From NCBI RefSeq assembly GCF_003573695.1, contig NC_039362.1:1462929-1526928 (forward strand): DNA of 64,000 nucleotides. Reading direction: 5' to 3'. A program made the translations under genes and the position numbers. Shown here one piece after another: positions 48,406-60,726 of this stretch (its first letter is position 1; every line of letters starts with the position of its first letter). The DNA comes from Papaver somniferum. Its lineage: Eukaryota; Streptophyta; Magnoliopsida; Ranunculales; Papaveraceae. A model generated the notes under the pieces. It worked only from the letters and a program-made list of their open reading frames with translations. It was not told the DNA's origin and ran no database searches.

Positions 48406-49802
48406 TTCATTTGAGTCATTTGAACTAGTTGTGGTGAAGAAGAATATGGTTAATATGAAAGTGCTCATGCGGCTAACCATTTGGTTAACTGTTGTTGAAC
48501 CAACAAACATACATGTTTGGATACGGTTACACAAACCTAAAACGTGCACATTTCTGTGTAACAAGCTCAGTTTTCGATCAAACGGTTCAAATATATTAGC
48601 TTGAATCTAATCAGGTTTTCATCTAATAATGAATATTGAATGCTTTCTTACTAAGCTAACATTGATTGCAAAATTTATTTGAAAGAGTATATGAGGAAGA
48701 ACTCTACCAACTGGGAAACCTAATCCCGACACCTCATGTGTGATACTAGTTGTATAAGCTAGAGTCTTTTAACCTTAGGTTTCTACCGAGACCCTGTAGT
48801 TTAACGAGTTGAAGACTTCACTGAGATTGTGAAGCCAGACCGATACTACTTTATTATAATTGTGTGATTTGATCTTGTTGTTTCTATCGTATTGAGTACA
48901 ATCGTAACGATTGGATTGAGATTGATATCTCCGATAAGAAAGATATAAAAGTAGTCACAAACATCTTCGTATCATCGTTTGTCATTCCACAATATCTTCT
49001 TTTGCCGCGTCGATTAAGATTATTATAAGGTGATTGATAATACTAGGCTGTTCTTCGGGAATATAAGTCTGGGTTATCAATTGGTTCATGTTCACCTTGA
49101 TTTATCAAAAGACAGAACAAAACTCGTAGGTATTTTTGTGGGAGACAAATTTATCTATTATCATATACTTTTTTATTTGATATTGTCTTCGACTTTGGGT
49201 CGTAGCAACTCTTGGTTGTGGGTGAGAGAAGCTAAGGGAATCAAGTACGTAGTATCATGCTGGGATCAGAGACGTAAGGAGCGCAAAGTACCTTGGATCA
49301 GTGTGAGATTGATTGGGGTTCAACTACAATCCAGACCGAAGTTAGTTTGGATTAGGCTAGTGTTCGTAGCGGCTTAATCTAGTGTGTGTTCAATCTGGAC
49401 TAGGTCCCGGGGTTTTTCTGCATTTGCGGTTTTCTCGTTAACAAAATTCTGGTATTTGTCTTATTTCTTTTCCGTATTATATTTTGTTATATAATTGAAA
49501 TATCACTGGTTGTTCATTAATATCGATCAATTAGAATATCCAACCTTTGGTTTTTGATTTACACTGATTGAAACTTGAAAATTGGTCTTTGGTACCGTTT
49601 AAGTTGTTTCACATAATAATCAGGCTCACGGATTTCTATCTGTTTGATTTGATTATTACATTGTGAAATACATATAATATAACTCTTTTATATAATTTAT
49701 TAAGAATGAGTTCAGTTGATTCTCTTGAAAGTATATTGGAGTTATTCCATACAGATTGCTAAGAGAAATATTGGGTGTGTTTGTTGTACCACCAACTTTT
49801 CA
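48406..49802 (+). repeat. Truncated 5' LTR of the second Copia element
   Basis: It matches the downstream part of the LTR at 57025-59312, starting at the equivalent of about 57900 (TTCATTTGAGTCATTTGAACTA). The first ~870 bases are missing. It ends CAACTTTTCA at 49802, just before the primer site. A 115-codon open frame inside it is incidental. Confidence 0.85.
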
Positions 49803-49804
49803 AT

Positions 49805-49815
49805 TGGTATCAGAG
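49805..49815 (+). other. Primer-binding site, initiator Met-tRNA type
   Basis: TGGTATCAGAG follows the LTR after a two-base AT spacer, the same layout as in the element at 1060-9582. Confidence 0.9.
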
Positions 49816-49929
49816 TAGGCAAACACATTTAAGACCTTATAAGTCTGTGTTTATGGCGAACTGACTCTATAGACGATAAGAATATCTCCGATAACATCAT
49901 CTCAGAGTCACCCTTGTGAGCTTTAAAGT

Positions 49930-51090
49930 CCTTAATATTTTAATAAAGACTTTGTTTTTGGTCCTTTGTCTGAATATACATTTTACTGGGAGAAATTTCT
50001 TAATGAACAATTGGATGAGCTTTCGGATGAAAGTGATTCATAAGAAGGACAAAGTCTTGATGAGGAAGTCTCTCAATATATCAAGTTGTTTGACCGTGCT
50101 TTGAAAGAAAAGAAGTCAACAACTTGCTTGAGTAAATAAATTGATCCTCTTTGCCAAGATTTTTTTTTTTAGAAAAATCTTTAAGGGATATGATTGTTGA
50201 TATAAACTCTTACAATCAATCGTTAAAGATCGAGAAGAAGATGTGCACTCAAAAAGATCTGAGTGTGATAATCTTCTTCGAAATCTCTTTGTGTTGAAAG
50301 AAAAACTTGCAGAATCTGTAGCAAGATATGACCTTCAACAAAAATGTTATAACGACAAAGAACTCAGTTATCTCTCCAAAGAAAAATACTTGGGGACTGA
50401 CCTTGTTGTTGCTCTTGATAAAGTGAAGTCACTGGAAGAGAGTCTGAGTAGATTCAGTTCTAGATCCACATAATTATCTTCTATGCTTGGCGCATGTAAA
50501 AATATCGTGATACACGTGGTCTGGGATATAAAGGAATAAACTCTCCAAAAACTAATAAGATCAATTTTGTTAAAGCTAATGATAACTCTTCGTGTGAGAA
50601 ACCTTTTGCAGCTTGTAATGATTCTAGAAATAAGGATTTTGCTCCTTCGAAATCTAGTCACACGAGAACGGTGAAGAACAATTCTTTTAACTGTTATTAT
50701 TACGGAAATAAAGGACATTCTGAGCGAATATGTCATTTTCGTTTAAGGAATGAAAAAATTCATAACATTCTTGCATGGATGTCTAAAGAAGTTATGAAGC
50801 ATGTCTCTCATGTTGTCGGAGTAAAAGGAATTGTCTACAATCAAGAAAATTTATGTGATAAGTCTTTTCTTAATTGTGTTTTTGAAACAAAAAATACAGA
50901 TTATGGTAGAAGGAAGATCAGCAGAAGGGAAACAGACTTCTTAAATAACTCTGAAAATAGAAAAGGGAAAGAAAGGTTGGGTTCCTTTTCTCTCTCTGAA
51001 GAAGACTGTGGATCCAAGTCTCCTGCTTTAGATTTCATTCATATCAATAATCGATTCTCAGAGGTTAAATCAGCATAAACATGCTCAAAC
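49930..51090 (+). pseudogene. Copia gag-like coiled-coil/zinc-knuckle protein, broken
   Basis: Read across stops, the protein has an acidic segment (DFVFGPLSEYTFYWEKF, QLDELSDESDS), then an EVSQYIKLFDRALKEKK block, a long predicted coiled coil (50243-50473) and a zinc knuckle region (50671-51078). In the knuckle CYYYGNKGHSERIC the second cysteine is Tyr (TAC, 50701-50703), so metal binding should be lost. The N-terminal capsid part seen in the first Copia element is not recognised. The frame stops near 51078 and the nested Gypsy begins about 260 bp later. Confidence 0.7.
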
Positions 51091-51342
51091 GGATCATCAA
51101 AAAGACAAGGAAAGCGGATGGCTCAGGTACTTCTTGTTCCTCTCTTGATAAAACTCCTTTAAGTAAGTCAGGTGATTTTTCTGTAAATCCTCTTGAAGGA
51201 GAGAAAAAAGAAGTCAATATTTATGAGCAAAATGCTCATCTAAATACAACATGACTGCTCAATGTAGCATTCTTCTTGTGGTCTAAGAAGGATGCTCATA
51301 GTCTCAAGAAGTGTGTCTTGAGAATGCTGTCAAGGTTGTATT

Positions 51343-52032
51343 TTTTTTTTTTCATTCTTATTTTGCAAGCGATGGTTGGGGCACCTGGGTCTTCGTACTT
51401 AGGAGTTGTGGTGCTCTGAATGATCGAACTTACATGTCTAGCTAAAAAGGATTTTTTAGGGACATTAAGCTTTCGCTTTCGGGTACACATATCCTTAAGG
51501 AACTTGGCATAAGCCGGTAGTTGCCTAATTGCTTCTAGTAATGTAAGGTTTATGGTAACTTTCTTAAAAACCTCAATTATGTCATTAAAGTTGGGTTCAC
51601 TCTTTGTTGGTGCTAGTAGCCGGGGAAATGGGGCTCTAGGCATAAAATAGGGCCTCTCAGGAACCGAATCGGCATTATTAGAAACTTTATCAGTCTCTTC
51701 AGTATGGATGGTCCTGAGGGGTGAACTACAGTATGCTCACTATCAGGCATGGTTACCTTGTTGTATATAACTCTACCACTCCTAAGGGTTTTGATTGCAT
51801 TCACATGATCAGATGATCTTCCTCCTATTTCATGAACTCCTCTAGGATTAGGTTGTGTCTGACTAGGAGAACTCCCATTATATCTCTCACTTAGAATTTT
51901 AGCCATTTGGCCAATTTGAAGATCTAACTTAGCAATAGCCTTGTTAGTGTTTAGAAAATTCTGATGGGTTTCCTCTTGAAAACTAGCCTGGTTCTTTTGT
52001 AATATACTAAGAGATTCCTCAACGCTAGTTAG
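51343..52032 (-). pseudogene. Gypsy gag C terminus and protease start
   Basis: This continues gag in the same frame past a single TGA at 52033-52035 (TSVEESLSILQKNQASF, then QIGQMAKILSERYNG) to about 51613. A frame change leads into the frame 51643-51296, with LLEAIRQLPAYAKFLKDMC and KYEDPGAPTIAC, the standard lead-in to the Athila protease. The protease is cut immediately after APTIACKI. Confidence 0.75.
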
Positions 52033-53217
52033 TCAATTCTCAAAAGGGTTCTGGATTTGGGATTGACCTGAGGAGTTCTTATTATAACAAAAACCTGGCG
52101 GAAGTGGAGAATTACTAGACTGTTCTTGACTCTGGCCCTTAGACCAAGAGAAATTAGGATGGTTTCTCCAACCAGGGTTGTAGGTTTCTGAGTACGGATC
52201 AAACCTCTGACGGTTCTCAAATCTAATGTTATTATAAAGAGCATTGGCTTGCTCTTCATTATTCTGTCCTTCCCGAAAAGTCTCCCCTCTACCACTAGTG
52301 TGACCCAATTTCAAAGCTTCTAACCTCTTTGCTATAGCAGCAATTCTGGCATCTGACTCATAGCCTCCTTCTACCCTATTGACATTTCCTCTATTTAGAA
52401 GAATTGTTTTCTTGGGCTCCCTATTATTTTCCCACTGTTGGGTTTTATCGGCGATGTCATTCAAAAATCCCATTGCCGCATCAACAGTTTGGTTTTCAAA
52501 CCCACCAGTGCACAAGGATTCAACCATGGTTGTTGTCGAATAATCTAAACCCTCGTAAAGGATTTGAACTAGTCTAGCATTTTCTATACCATGTTGAGGA
52601 CATTGGGATAACAAGTCATTTAACCTTTCCAAATACCTATATAGGGATTCTCCCTCTTGTTGAGAAAAAGTACAGATTTGCGTCCTAATAGACAATATTT
52701 TATGCCTAGGGAAAAATTTCTGTAAAAAGGCAGATGTAAGTTGGTCATAGGTTTCAATTGACTCAGGAGGAAAACTATACAACCATGATTTGGATTTATC
52801 TTTTAAGGAAAATGGGAATAGCCTAAGTTTCAGAGCATCATCATCTAGGTTTCTAATTCGTAGAATACTACAAATTTCCTCAAAATCCCTAATATGAAAA
52901 TAGGGGTTTTCATTTTCTTTCCCTAAAAAGATTGGGAGCATCTGTAGAGTCCCTGGTTTTAATTCATAAGTTGCTTCTGTGTCAGCTAACTTAATACACG
53001 ACGGACGAGTAGTCCTAGTAGGATTCAACAATGCTTTCAAAGTTGTCATTTCTGGCGCTATCGGAATAGTAGGGATTCTCTCCTCAGTAAACTGCGTGCG
53101 TTCAAAACAGGACCTTTCGAGAACAGGACTTTCTAAATTAAGGTAATCGAAATCTTTAGAATTAATAGGTTCCTCCCTAATGAATCGACCTAAAACGTCT
53201 CTTTTACGTTGTGGCAT
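52033..53217 (-). CDS. Gypsy (Athila-like) gag, long open frame
   Basis: Gag forms the particle that carries element RNA. The first in-frame ATG is at 53215-53217 (MPQRKRDVLGRFI), and the frame is open for 394 residues to TGA at 52033-52035. The retrotransposon gag core is clear: FHIRDFEEICSILRI, then WLYSFPPESIETYDQL, FLQKFFPRHK and SLYRYLERLNDLLSQCPQHG. The C-terminal region contains NPGWRNHPNFSW, typical of Athila-like gag. The TGA lies before further gag sequence in the same frame, so it is probably a single nonsense change rather than the true end. Confidence 0.85.
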   Translation of the reverse strand: MPQRKRDVLGRFIREEPINSKDFDYLNLESPVLERSCFERTQFTEERIPTIPIAPEMTTLKALLNPTRTTRPSCIKLADTEATYELKPGTLQMLPIFLGKENENPYFHIRDFEEICSILRIRNLDDDALKLRLFPFSLKDKSKSWLYSFPPESIETYDQLTSAFLQKFFPRHKILSIRTQICTFSQQEGESLYRYLERLNDLLSQCPQHGIENARLVQILYEGLDYSTTTMVESLCTGGFENQTVDAAMGFLNDIADKTQQWENNREPKKTILLNRGNVNRVEGGYESDARIAAIAKRLEALKLGHTSGRGETFREGQNNEEQANALYNNIRFENRQRFDPYSETYNPGWRNHPNFSWSKGQSQEQSSNSPLPPGFCYNKNSSGQSQIQNPFEN

Positions 53218-54279
53218 ACACAAGAATATGGAAGAGAATTATAAACAATCACAAAGCAAGGCTGACTCAACCAAATCAAACCTATTGATTTCTAGCAAAC
53301 AAAAAGCATGATGGCTCCACTTAGATTGTTTCTAGACTAGCTTCTATCTCTCGAAGGGGAATTCGTTACAAGTTGAGCAAACCCCTCTGGATCAATCCAA
53401 GCTAATGTGAGATGAAACTGAGGCGAGGGAAGCTCAATGGAGATTTGATACCCAAGGCCTCACTGGCGTTACAAGGAGGCTTGTTTCAACTCCCAGAAGT
53501 CATCATGACCTTTGAAATTGCTTAAAAGGTAACCAATATTCCTCGAAAATTTTTCCTAACAAGCTCGATACCCTATAGATCTCTTTCTAACCAGATTTTA
53601 AGGCTTGGGTTCGCGTTAGGTTTTGTTTTCCTAAGGCGGGAAAGAAGGGAACGGTGATGAAATCCGAACCCTTATCTTATATGGCCAGTCCTTGCCCTTT
53701 ACTAGGAATATAAAAACAGTCTGTATTCAGTCCTCAACAGATATGCACCGTAAGGAATACAGTAACTCGCTGACAGGAGATTCGCGAGTGTTCAGATTCT
53801 TACCTCCCGTTCCAGACGGGGGATAAATCGGTTGTATTCGAATCGGGCCACTGACTCCTGTGTCAGTGTGTGAACCCAAGGTTCAGAGACAATATCGTAA
53901 TTGTCCTCCTTCTCTGCAAACAGTTTAATATTTAAAGATACCCTTCCGTAGGGTATAAAAAATAATGTCCAAAAGTTTAAAGTCCAAAGTCCAAAACAAA
54001 AGAAAAAAGTACAAAATAGTAAAGAAACCCTAATACAATTTCTAAAAGTAATAAAATCTAAAAAAAAATAAAAAAATACTAAAAAAATCTTCTTCTTCAC
54101 TCATTTGGATTCTTCTTTTCTTTCGTTCTTTGGCTTCGCTTTTCTATTCAGCACTTTATCTTTGTTTCCTTAGCTCAGCTCCAAATCTGAAAAGAATCAA
54201 AAAATACTAAACCAGTAAAAAAGAACAAAAATAATAAAAAACTAAAAAAATAATAATAATCTAAAACCCTAAAAACAAG
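53218..54279 (-). other. Gypsy 5' leader
   Basis: This is the untranslated stretch between the primer site and gag. The minus frame at 53792-54100 is Phe-rich and probably not coding. Confidence 0.5.
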
Positions 54280-54297
54280 TCCCCGGCAGCGGCGCCA
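54280..54297 (-). other. Primer-binding site of the Gypsy element
   Basis: On the minus strand TGGCGCCGCTGCCGGGGA follows the LTR after five bases. This is the common primer site of Athila/Tat-type Gypsy elements. Confidence 0.9.
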
Positions 54298-54302
54298 AAA
54301 AT

Positions 54303-55897
54303 TGATGTGATTGTTCAGTTGTTCGTAAAGTGGTAAATAAAGTTGTCGTTCTCTCGAACTTGTGAAGGATTTTCGAAAATTGAATAAAATTGTTTCAAAC
54401 ATATAAGAAAATACCAAGACTCAGGATTCCACCAATGACCAATCAACAGATAAACTCTAATCAATATTCATGCAATTCTTTCTTTAAAAGTGATCTAATA
54501 TTTTGCCTCTAATTGATTTTTGAAGTAATAGTTGTAATCACCAAGCATAAAACATCAAAAGTTTTAAAACCAAGCATGTTCCATCAAAATAATTCACAAC
54601 AACTCAATAAAAATCAATAATTCTTTGAAGTTCTATGCAAATAATCTCTTAAAATAACTGCAATAAATAGATAAAAATAGAATTATACCAATTTTCATGA
54701 AACAATGGCTTCCTACGTTGCCTTGGCTAAGGTGTTTAGCTTCTCATATTAGTCACTTGCTCAAAATACATGTTTTATAGATCAAAAAGTTGATTAAAAG
54801 AAGTAAACAACGCAACAGAAAAATCGCAACAACAGTTCCGTTGCCAAGTCGCTGTTACTCCGTTACAAAGAGAAAAAAGGTAACAGAACTGAATCTCTGT
54901 TGCAGAACAAACAACGATGCTTAGTTTCAACTGTCGCTGTTGTTTCTGTTTTAAGTCTGTCGAAAAACGACAGTCCTGGAGGGTGTGTTCTTCAACTCCT
55001 TCTTCTTCCCTACGCAGCAGCAGCTCTGCAACTCGCTCCTTTCGCCTCCTCTGCTCTCTGCTAGACCCCTATTCTCTTCTTCTTCTTTTTTTCTTTTGTG
55101 AACCCATCCCATGCTATTTATACACACACAGGGCGATTAAAATCCGAGATAAATCCGAGTATAACTCGGTTTCCTTTTTTTCACGGAACCCTCTTTACGC
55201 GTCTTCTTTAGGTCTCCAACTTATCCCAAACTCTTAGTTACATATAGAAGAATCTATATGAATGTATATCCACAACTTAGTCACACTGGAAATCCAAATT
55301 CGACTCGAACAAAACCCAACATAGTACGAGTTTTTCTTCTTCACTGTTTTATCTCCAATCGGTTCTCACGGCTTATCCAGCCACTTCTGGCCCTTCAAAT
55401 CACCCATGTTAGCTTCCTATAAGTCCACAGAGTAAGCCCAAACATTTCCGGCCCTTTAATCGCACTATAGCTCCTTCGAAAATTCCGATCAAAAACTGCC
55501 AGTTAACAAACTCACTTTCCTGCCAAAACTTCATTTGAAATGTGAAGAAGAGATTCCCCCTATCCAGTTCAGGGGTGCAAATAGCAAGTGGGGTTGAAAC
55601 AAAATTCCTGGGGTGGAAATAACCAAAACTTGGGTGCCTTTAGTAATTTTTCTGGGATGTTTTCCAAAATTTTTCGGGGTTCCTCCGGGGTATTTCTGGG
55701 GTACTTCCGGTACACTTCTGGGGCGCTTCCGGTACTCTATCAACGGAGGTCCAAATGCCGTATTTTCAGCCAATTTCGCCGCAAAACTTTATTCTTCTAA
55801 AAACACCTACAAATAAATAAATAACCAAATAAGTACAATATCGAGCACTAACAATATATACAATTAAGATATATTAGACACATAAATGCGTCTATCA
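54303..55897 (-). repeat. 5' LTR of the minus-strand Gypsy element
   Basis: A 1595 bp LTR reading TGATAGACGCATTTATGTG on the minus strand from 55897 and ending CACATCA at 54303. GGGGTA/CTTCCGGTAC words repeat at 55670-55740. It is homologous to 47012-48405. Confidence 0.85.
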
Positions 55898-57024
55898 GAT
55901 ATGTGTGTTTGCGTCTGTGAAATATGATTGTCCCATACCTTGTCAAAAGTTAACTGTTTCATATGTCGATATGCATGTATTGATAAAAGAATGAATGAAA
56001 TTTTGACATTACAAAAGATAAGCCTATTATGTCGTTTATTGATGGAAGATAGGTTAAAATATTTTGTTTACGAGGATTATGTCTATATGTCATTGTGCAA
56101 ATAGTGATGGAAAATAGAATGAATCCTTGTTTATTCCGCAATATTGATCTTCCTTGATCCATATTTTTGTGTATATATTTTGAGGCTCTGTAAGTTCTCT
56201 TATGTTGAGCATTTACAATTAGATTAATTATAGGTTCTCTTGTGATTAATCTAATTGAGTATTTCTGGATTCAAATTCATATTCGTATGTTATTTGTTAT
56301 GTCCAAGGAAACCCTTTTTTTCTTACGAAATTAAGGCCGCTCTTGTTTTTCTTTCGGGACTGACATATTATGGGGGAGAGTTCTTAATTGAACTTATGCT
56401 TAATTGCCAAATCTTTGTGTGGATTGCGGTTGTGGAATATTATAGGAGTTATCTTGTATCTTTATAAACTCCTTGAGGAAAGCATTTAGCTTCGTCTATA
56501 CGATTTCATCTAAATAAGTTGATACGTGCTTTTGTCATGAAATGTCTCTTTTGGAAATTTCATCAGGATCCCGTTTTCGTACCTTTGCCAACTTTATTGA
56601 CAAAAAGGGGGAGAATTAATATGTAGTTCATACTAAAAATACATATGGTTTTCGGATCAATATGTAAGGGGGAGTGGTTTCCATGTGAAGCGGAGTATTG
56701 ACTAAGGGGGAGTGACACATATCACCATAGTATTTTTGTCGAAATTGTGATACAATTGAACTTTGATGATGTTTAATAATACTATGACACTGTATAACAA
56801 TGATCGAGAATACTTGTTTTCTCATTGTTATAACTATGAATTTTCAACAACGATGATGCTAAACTTACAACCTTTGGGATCATTAGAGTACTTGGAAGTG
56901 ACGAAGATGTCGAGTAATGTTGAAGATTAGGCATGCGGAATAGGAGTTACAAAAGTTTATTTATTTATATTTGTATTATATATATATTGATAGTTTTGTC
57001 ACTAAAATTGACAAAGGGGAAGAT
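55898..57024 (+). other. Second Copia element, 3' internal region and polypurine tract
   Basis: This matches the reverse complement of about 3400-4700 in the first Copia element. GGGGGAG occurs at about 56607, 56669 and 56705, and GACAAAGGGGAAGAT (57010-57024) directly precedes the LTR as the polypurine tract. There is no coding sequence. Confidence 0.8.
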
Positions 57025-59312
57025 TGTTAGAGCACTGCTCGGTCGAACTCGCATGCGTTGCTATCTCAAGCATGTTTGTCAATGTTAGTGATCAAAACTA
57101 TAAAGAGCTATTCAAGGAACTGGTGGAACTTCATCAACTAAAAGCTATGTGGAGATCTGAACTTATCTATCACTCAAAAGTCTATCTACTCTATCTCCTA
57201 TCTTGAGACAAAAGTCGTTTTGCAATATAGACTTTGATTATACACATTTGCTATTTCGAGCCGAGTTTATCTCGCTTATCTATTTCTCAAAATATGTGTT
57301 AGTAAGCTTTCGCTATGGCCAAGTTCATCTTTACCTAGTAAATAAAGTCATTTTATGTTTCAATCATTTTGAAAATGTCTTTGAAGAAAAATGGTTTGTG
57401 AATAACAACTATATAACGTCCTCTAAGAATGTTTCAATGATTGAAATGAGAGTTTAGATTATATAACCAATGTTTGATATAATCATTGTGTGGTAATTCC
57501 TTATTCCTTAGAGGAATAAGGAATAAGATGAACTTTGTTGATCAAGGAATTATATATATATAATTCCTTATTCCTTGAACCAAAGTATGTGTACTTTGTT
57601 GATCAAGAAAATCGGAACAAGAGTCCATAAACTCAGTCCGCGAACTGTCGAAGGTTCTCATCCCGAGAAAATCTGCTAGAGTTTGTAAACTCCTTCCGGG
57701 AACTTAGTCCGCGTACTTGAGTTGGTTATATATAAATACGATTATTTGTGAACTTATATTTATATTAACTAAGAAAAGCAATTTTCAAACTGTGGCTATA
57801 AAGTTCATGAATCGATTCGAGTAAATCAAATCGCTTTTTCTTCGATTATGTCTTGTATACTTCTATAAGATATAAGAAATTGAAGAACTCTCGAACTAGT
57901 TCATTTGAGTCATTTGAACTATTTATGGTGAACAAGAATATGGTTAATATGAAAGTGCTCATGTGGCTAACCATTTGGTTAACTATTGTTGAACCAAAAA
58001 ATGTACATGTTTGGGAACGATTACACAAACCTAAAACGTGCATTTCATTTGTGTGTAACAAGCTAAGTTTTCGATCCAACGGTTAGAAGATATTATCTTG
58101 AATCTAATCAGGTTTTCATATAACAACGAATATTGAATGCTTTGTTACTAAACTAACATTGATTGCAAACCCTGATTTGAAAGACTATATAAGGAAGGAC
58201 TCTGGCAACTGGGAAACCTAATCCCTATACCTCATGTGTGATACTAGTTGTATAATCTATAGTCGATTCTCCGTTCACCTTAGGTTTCTACCGAGACCTT
58301 ATAAGTTAACGACTTGAAGACTTCATTGGGATTGTGAAGACAGACTGATACTACTTTCTTGTAGTTGTGTGGTCTGATCTTGCTGTTTCTATCGTATTTA
58401 GTACAATCGTAATGATTTTCTTGAGATTAATGTCTCCAATATGCAAGATATAAAAGTAGTCACAAATATCTTCGTCTCATCATTTGTGAGTCCACCATAT
58501 CTTCTTTCGCCGCGTGGATTAAGATTATTATGAGGCGATTGTTAATACTAGGTTGTTCTTCGGGAATATAAGTCCGGGTTATCAATTGGTTCTTGTGCAC
58601 CTTGATTTATCAAAAGACGGAAAAAAACTCGTAGGTATTTCTGTGGGATACAGATTTATCTATTACCGTAGAATTTCTGTGTGATACAGATTTGCTTATT
58701 ACAGTCTTCGACTTTGGGTCGTAACAACTCTTAGTTGTGGGTGAGATCAGCAAAGTGAATCAAGTGCGTACTTTCCTGCTGGGATGAGAGATGTAAGGAG
58801 CGCAAAGTACCTTAGATCAGTGTGAGATTGATTAGGGCTCAACTACAGTCCATATCGAAGTTAGTTTGTAGTGGACTAGTGTCTGTAGCGGCTTAATACA
58901 GTGTGTGTTCAATCTGGACTAGGTCCCGGTTTTTTTTTTTTTTTGCATTTGCGGTTTCCTCGTTAACAAAATTCTGGTGTCTGTGTTATTTCTTTTCCGC
59001 ATTATATTTTCTTATATAATTGAAATATCACAGGTTGTGCGTTAAGATCAATCAATTAGAATTTACAACTTTTGGTTGTTGATTTACATTGATTGACACT
59101 TGAACATTGGTCTTTTGTACCGTTCAAGTTGTTTCACATAATAATCAGGCTCACAAATTTCTATCTGTTCGATTTGTTGATTACATTGTGAAATAGAGAT
59201 ATTATAACTCTTTGATATACTTTATTAAGATTGAGTCTAGTTTTTTCTCTTGAAAGTATATTGGGGTTAGTCCATACACATTGATAAGAGAAATATTGGG
59301 TGTGGTGGTTGT
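57025..59312 (+). repeat. 3' LTR of the second Copia element
   Basis: It starts TGTTAGAGCACTGCTCGGTCG and follows the LTR at 48406-49802 and the reverse complement of 7215-9582 to GGGTGTGGTGGTTGTT. The last ~20 bases are missing at the junction with the LINE-side sequence. A 75-codon frame inside it is incidental. Confidence 0.83.
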
Positions 59313-59579
59313 TTTGCAGCTTGATTTGAAAAACCATTTAGTTTCTACCAAACCCTTGAATCTGTCCTTTTTGACTCCCAAATATCTCCCGTGTTTGCTT
59401 TATTCCTTTTCTTGTACCCAGCTGTGTTCTTTTGGCCTTGTGTGATTTAGTGAATTAATGTAATGTTTTACGTTGGACTTGTTTAGCTAGGATTGGATTT
59501 TTGGGATTTAGATGTTTTGTTTTGGCCATGTGTTGGATATGATCAACCGTATGTAGAAAATTTTCTATTAATTCTCTTC
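59313..59579. other. Junction sequence between the Copia LTR and the LINE
   Basis: No gene is recognised. It may be a part of the LINE upstream of the readable reverse transcriptase. Confidence 0.35.
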
Positions 59580-60726
59580 ACAGAGCTTGTAACAACATAC
59601 AACAACTACAAGACTCACAAACAATTGGATTAACAAAAAAGAAGACGTTATTCAGCTCATTCTAGATCACTTCTCTCAACAATATACAACACCACTTACA
59701 ATAATAGATGAAGATCTCTTTACAATTATCAGACTAAGATTAAATCCCAGAAAATCGAAACTACTTACAAAAGAAGTAACTACAACAGAAATCAAACAAG
59801 CCCTCTTCTCCGTAAACTCTGAAAGTGCATGGGGTCCAGACGAATATATAAGTAAGTTTTTCAAGGTTTTCCGGGAAACAACTCACCCCCAACTGATAGC
59901 AATAGTTAGAAGTTTTTTTTTTGATAACTTAAACATGCATCCTCTCATGAATCACACGAACATAACACTAATACCTAAAGTTGACCATCCGTCGAAACCT
60001 TCACAGTTCAGACCCATAGTGCTCTGTAACGTCACATATAAAATCATATCAAAAATCTTGGTTAACGGAATTTGACCCCTTTTACCCTTTATAGTAAGCC
60101 CTTACCAAAGTGCTTTTTTACCACAAAGATCAATACCTGACAATATAACAATAGCTGGAGAACTCTTCCACCATATCAGAACCTCAAACCTAACTAAAGA
60201 TCCAAAAATATCTCTCAAACTAGACATCCAGAAAGCTTATTATAGCTAAGATTGGTGATTCATCAAAACCTCATTTACAAAACTTGGATTTCCACAGACA
60301 TTTATAAACTACATTATGTTATGCATCACAACAGTTACATACTCGATAAAAATAAAATGGTACACCCCATGGATACATCAGTCCAAATAGAGGTATAAGA
60401 TAAGGACACCCAATTTCCTCCTATATTTTCATCATATGTGCTAAAATCCTATTTACAGACCTAGGAAACCTTTAAAACCAAAAATTAGTTCAAGGACTTA
60501 ACATATCAAATATAGCACCGCCAATTCTTCACTTAATGTATGCAGATGATTTACTAATCACATACAAATCTTCAAATCAGAGTAATCAACATCTTAAAAA
60601 CATCATCCACTCCTATAGCACTTCTATCGGTCAGGTAATTAAAACTACCAAATTAGTAATCATCCATCACCCAAACATTGACTCGATCAAGATAAATGAT
60701 CTTCAACATTTATTCAATATGCCAAC
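59580..60726 (+). pseudogene. LINE reverse transcriptase, 5' part of the split copy
   Basis: The frame, with stops and shifts, reads NNIQQLQDSQTIGLTKKKDV, then FSVNSESAWGPDEY (start of the reverse-transcriptase fold), ITLIPKVDHPSKPSQFRPI, SPYQSAFLPQRSIPDN, LKLDIQKAYY and LMYADDLLI with the catalytic YADD at 60539-60550. Stops include the one after LVNGI near 60075 and those around 60246. It is cut at the codon for the Thr of NMPT by the element at 60727. It is non-functional. Confidence 0.85.

Larger units (their letters stand above)
51343..55897 (-). mobile_element. Gypsy (Athila-like) 5' half nested in the Copia element
   Basis: From right to left (5' to 3' of the element) it holds an LTR, a GGCGCC-type primer site, a 1 kb leader, gag and the start of the protease, then ends at an A-rich run near 51343. 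No reverse transcriptase or second LTR follows. The flanking sequences on both sides belong to the same Copia element, which shows the nesting. Confidence 0.83.

Noticed and set aside
49030..49377. 115-codon plus frame
   Set aside because: It lies wholly within a Copia LTR and its counterpart in the other LTR is not open.
51343..51356. A-run at the edge of the Gypsy 5' half, suggesting a retrocopied poly(A) tail
   Set aside because: The run is short, the fragment has an LTR and leader upstream of the normal transcription start, and no target duplication was found; a simple breakpoint in an A-rich stretch is enough.
44430..55897. A single Gypsy element split by one simple inversion
   Set aside because: The Copia LTR and internal sequence between the halves keep plus orientation, which a single inversion carrying the 3' half would have reversed.
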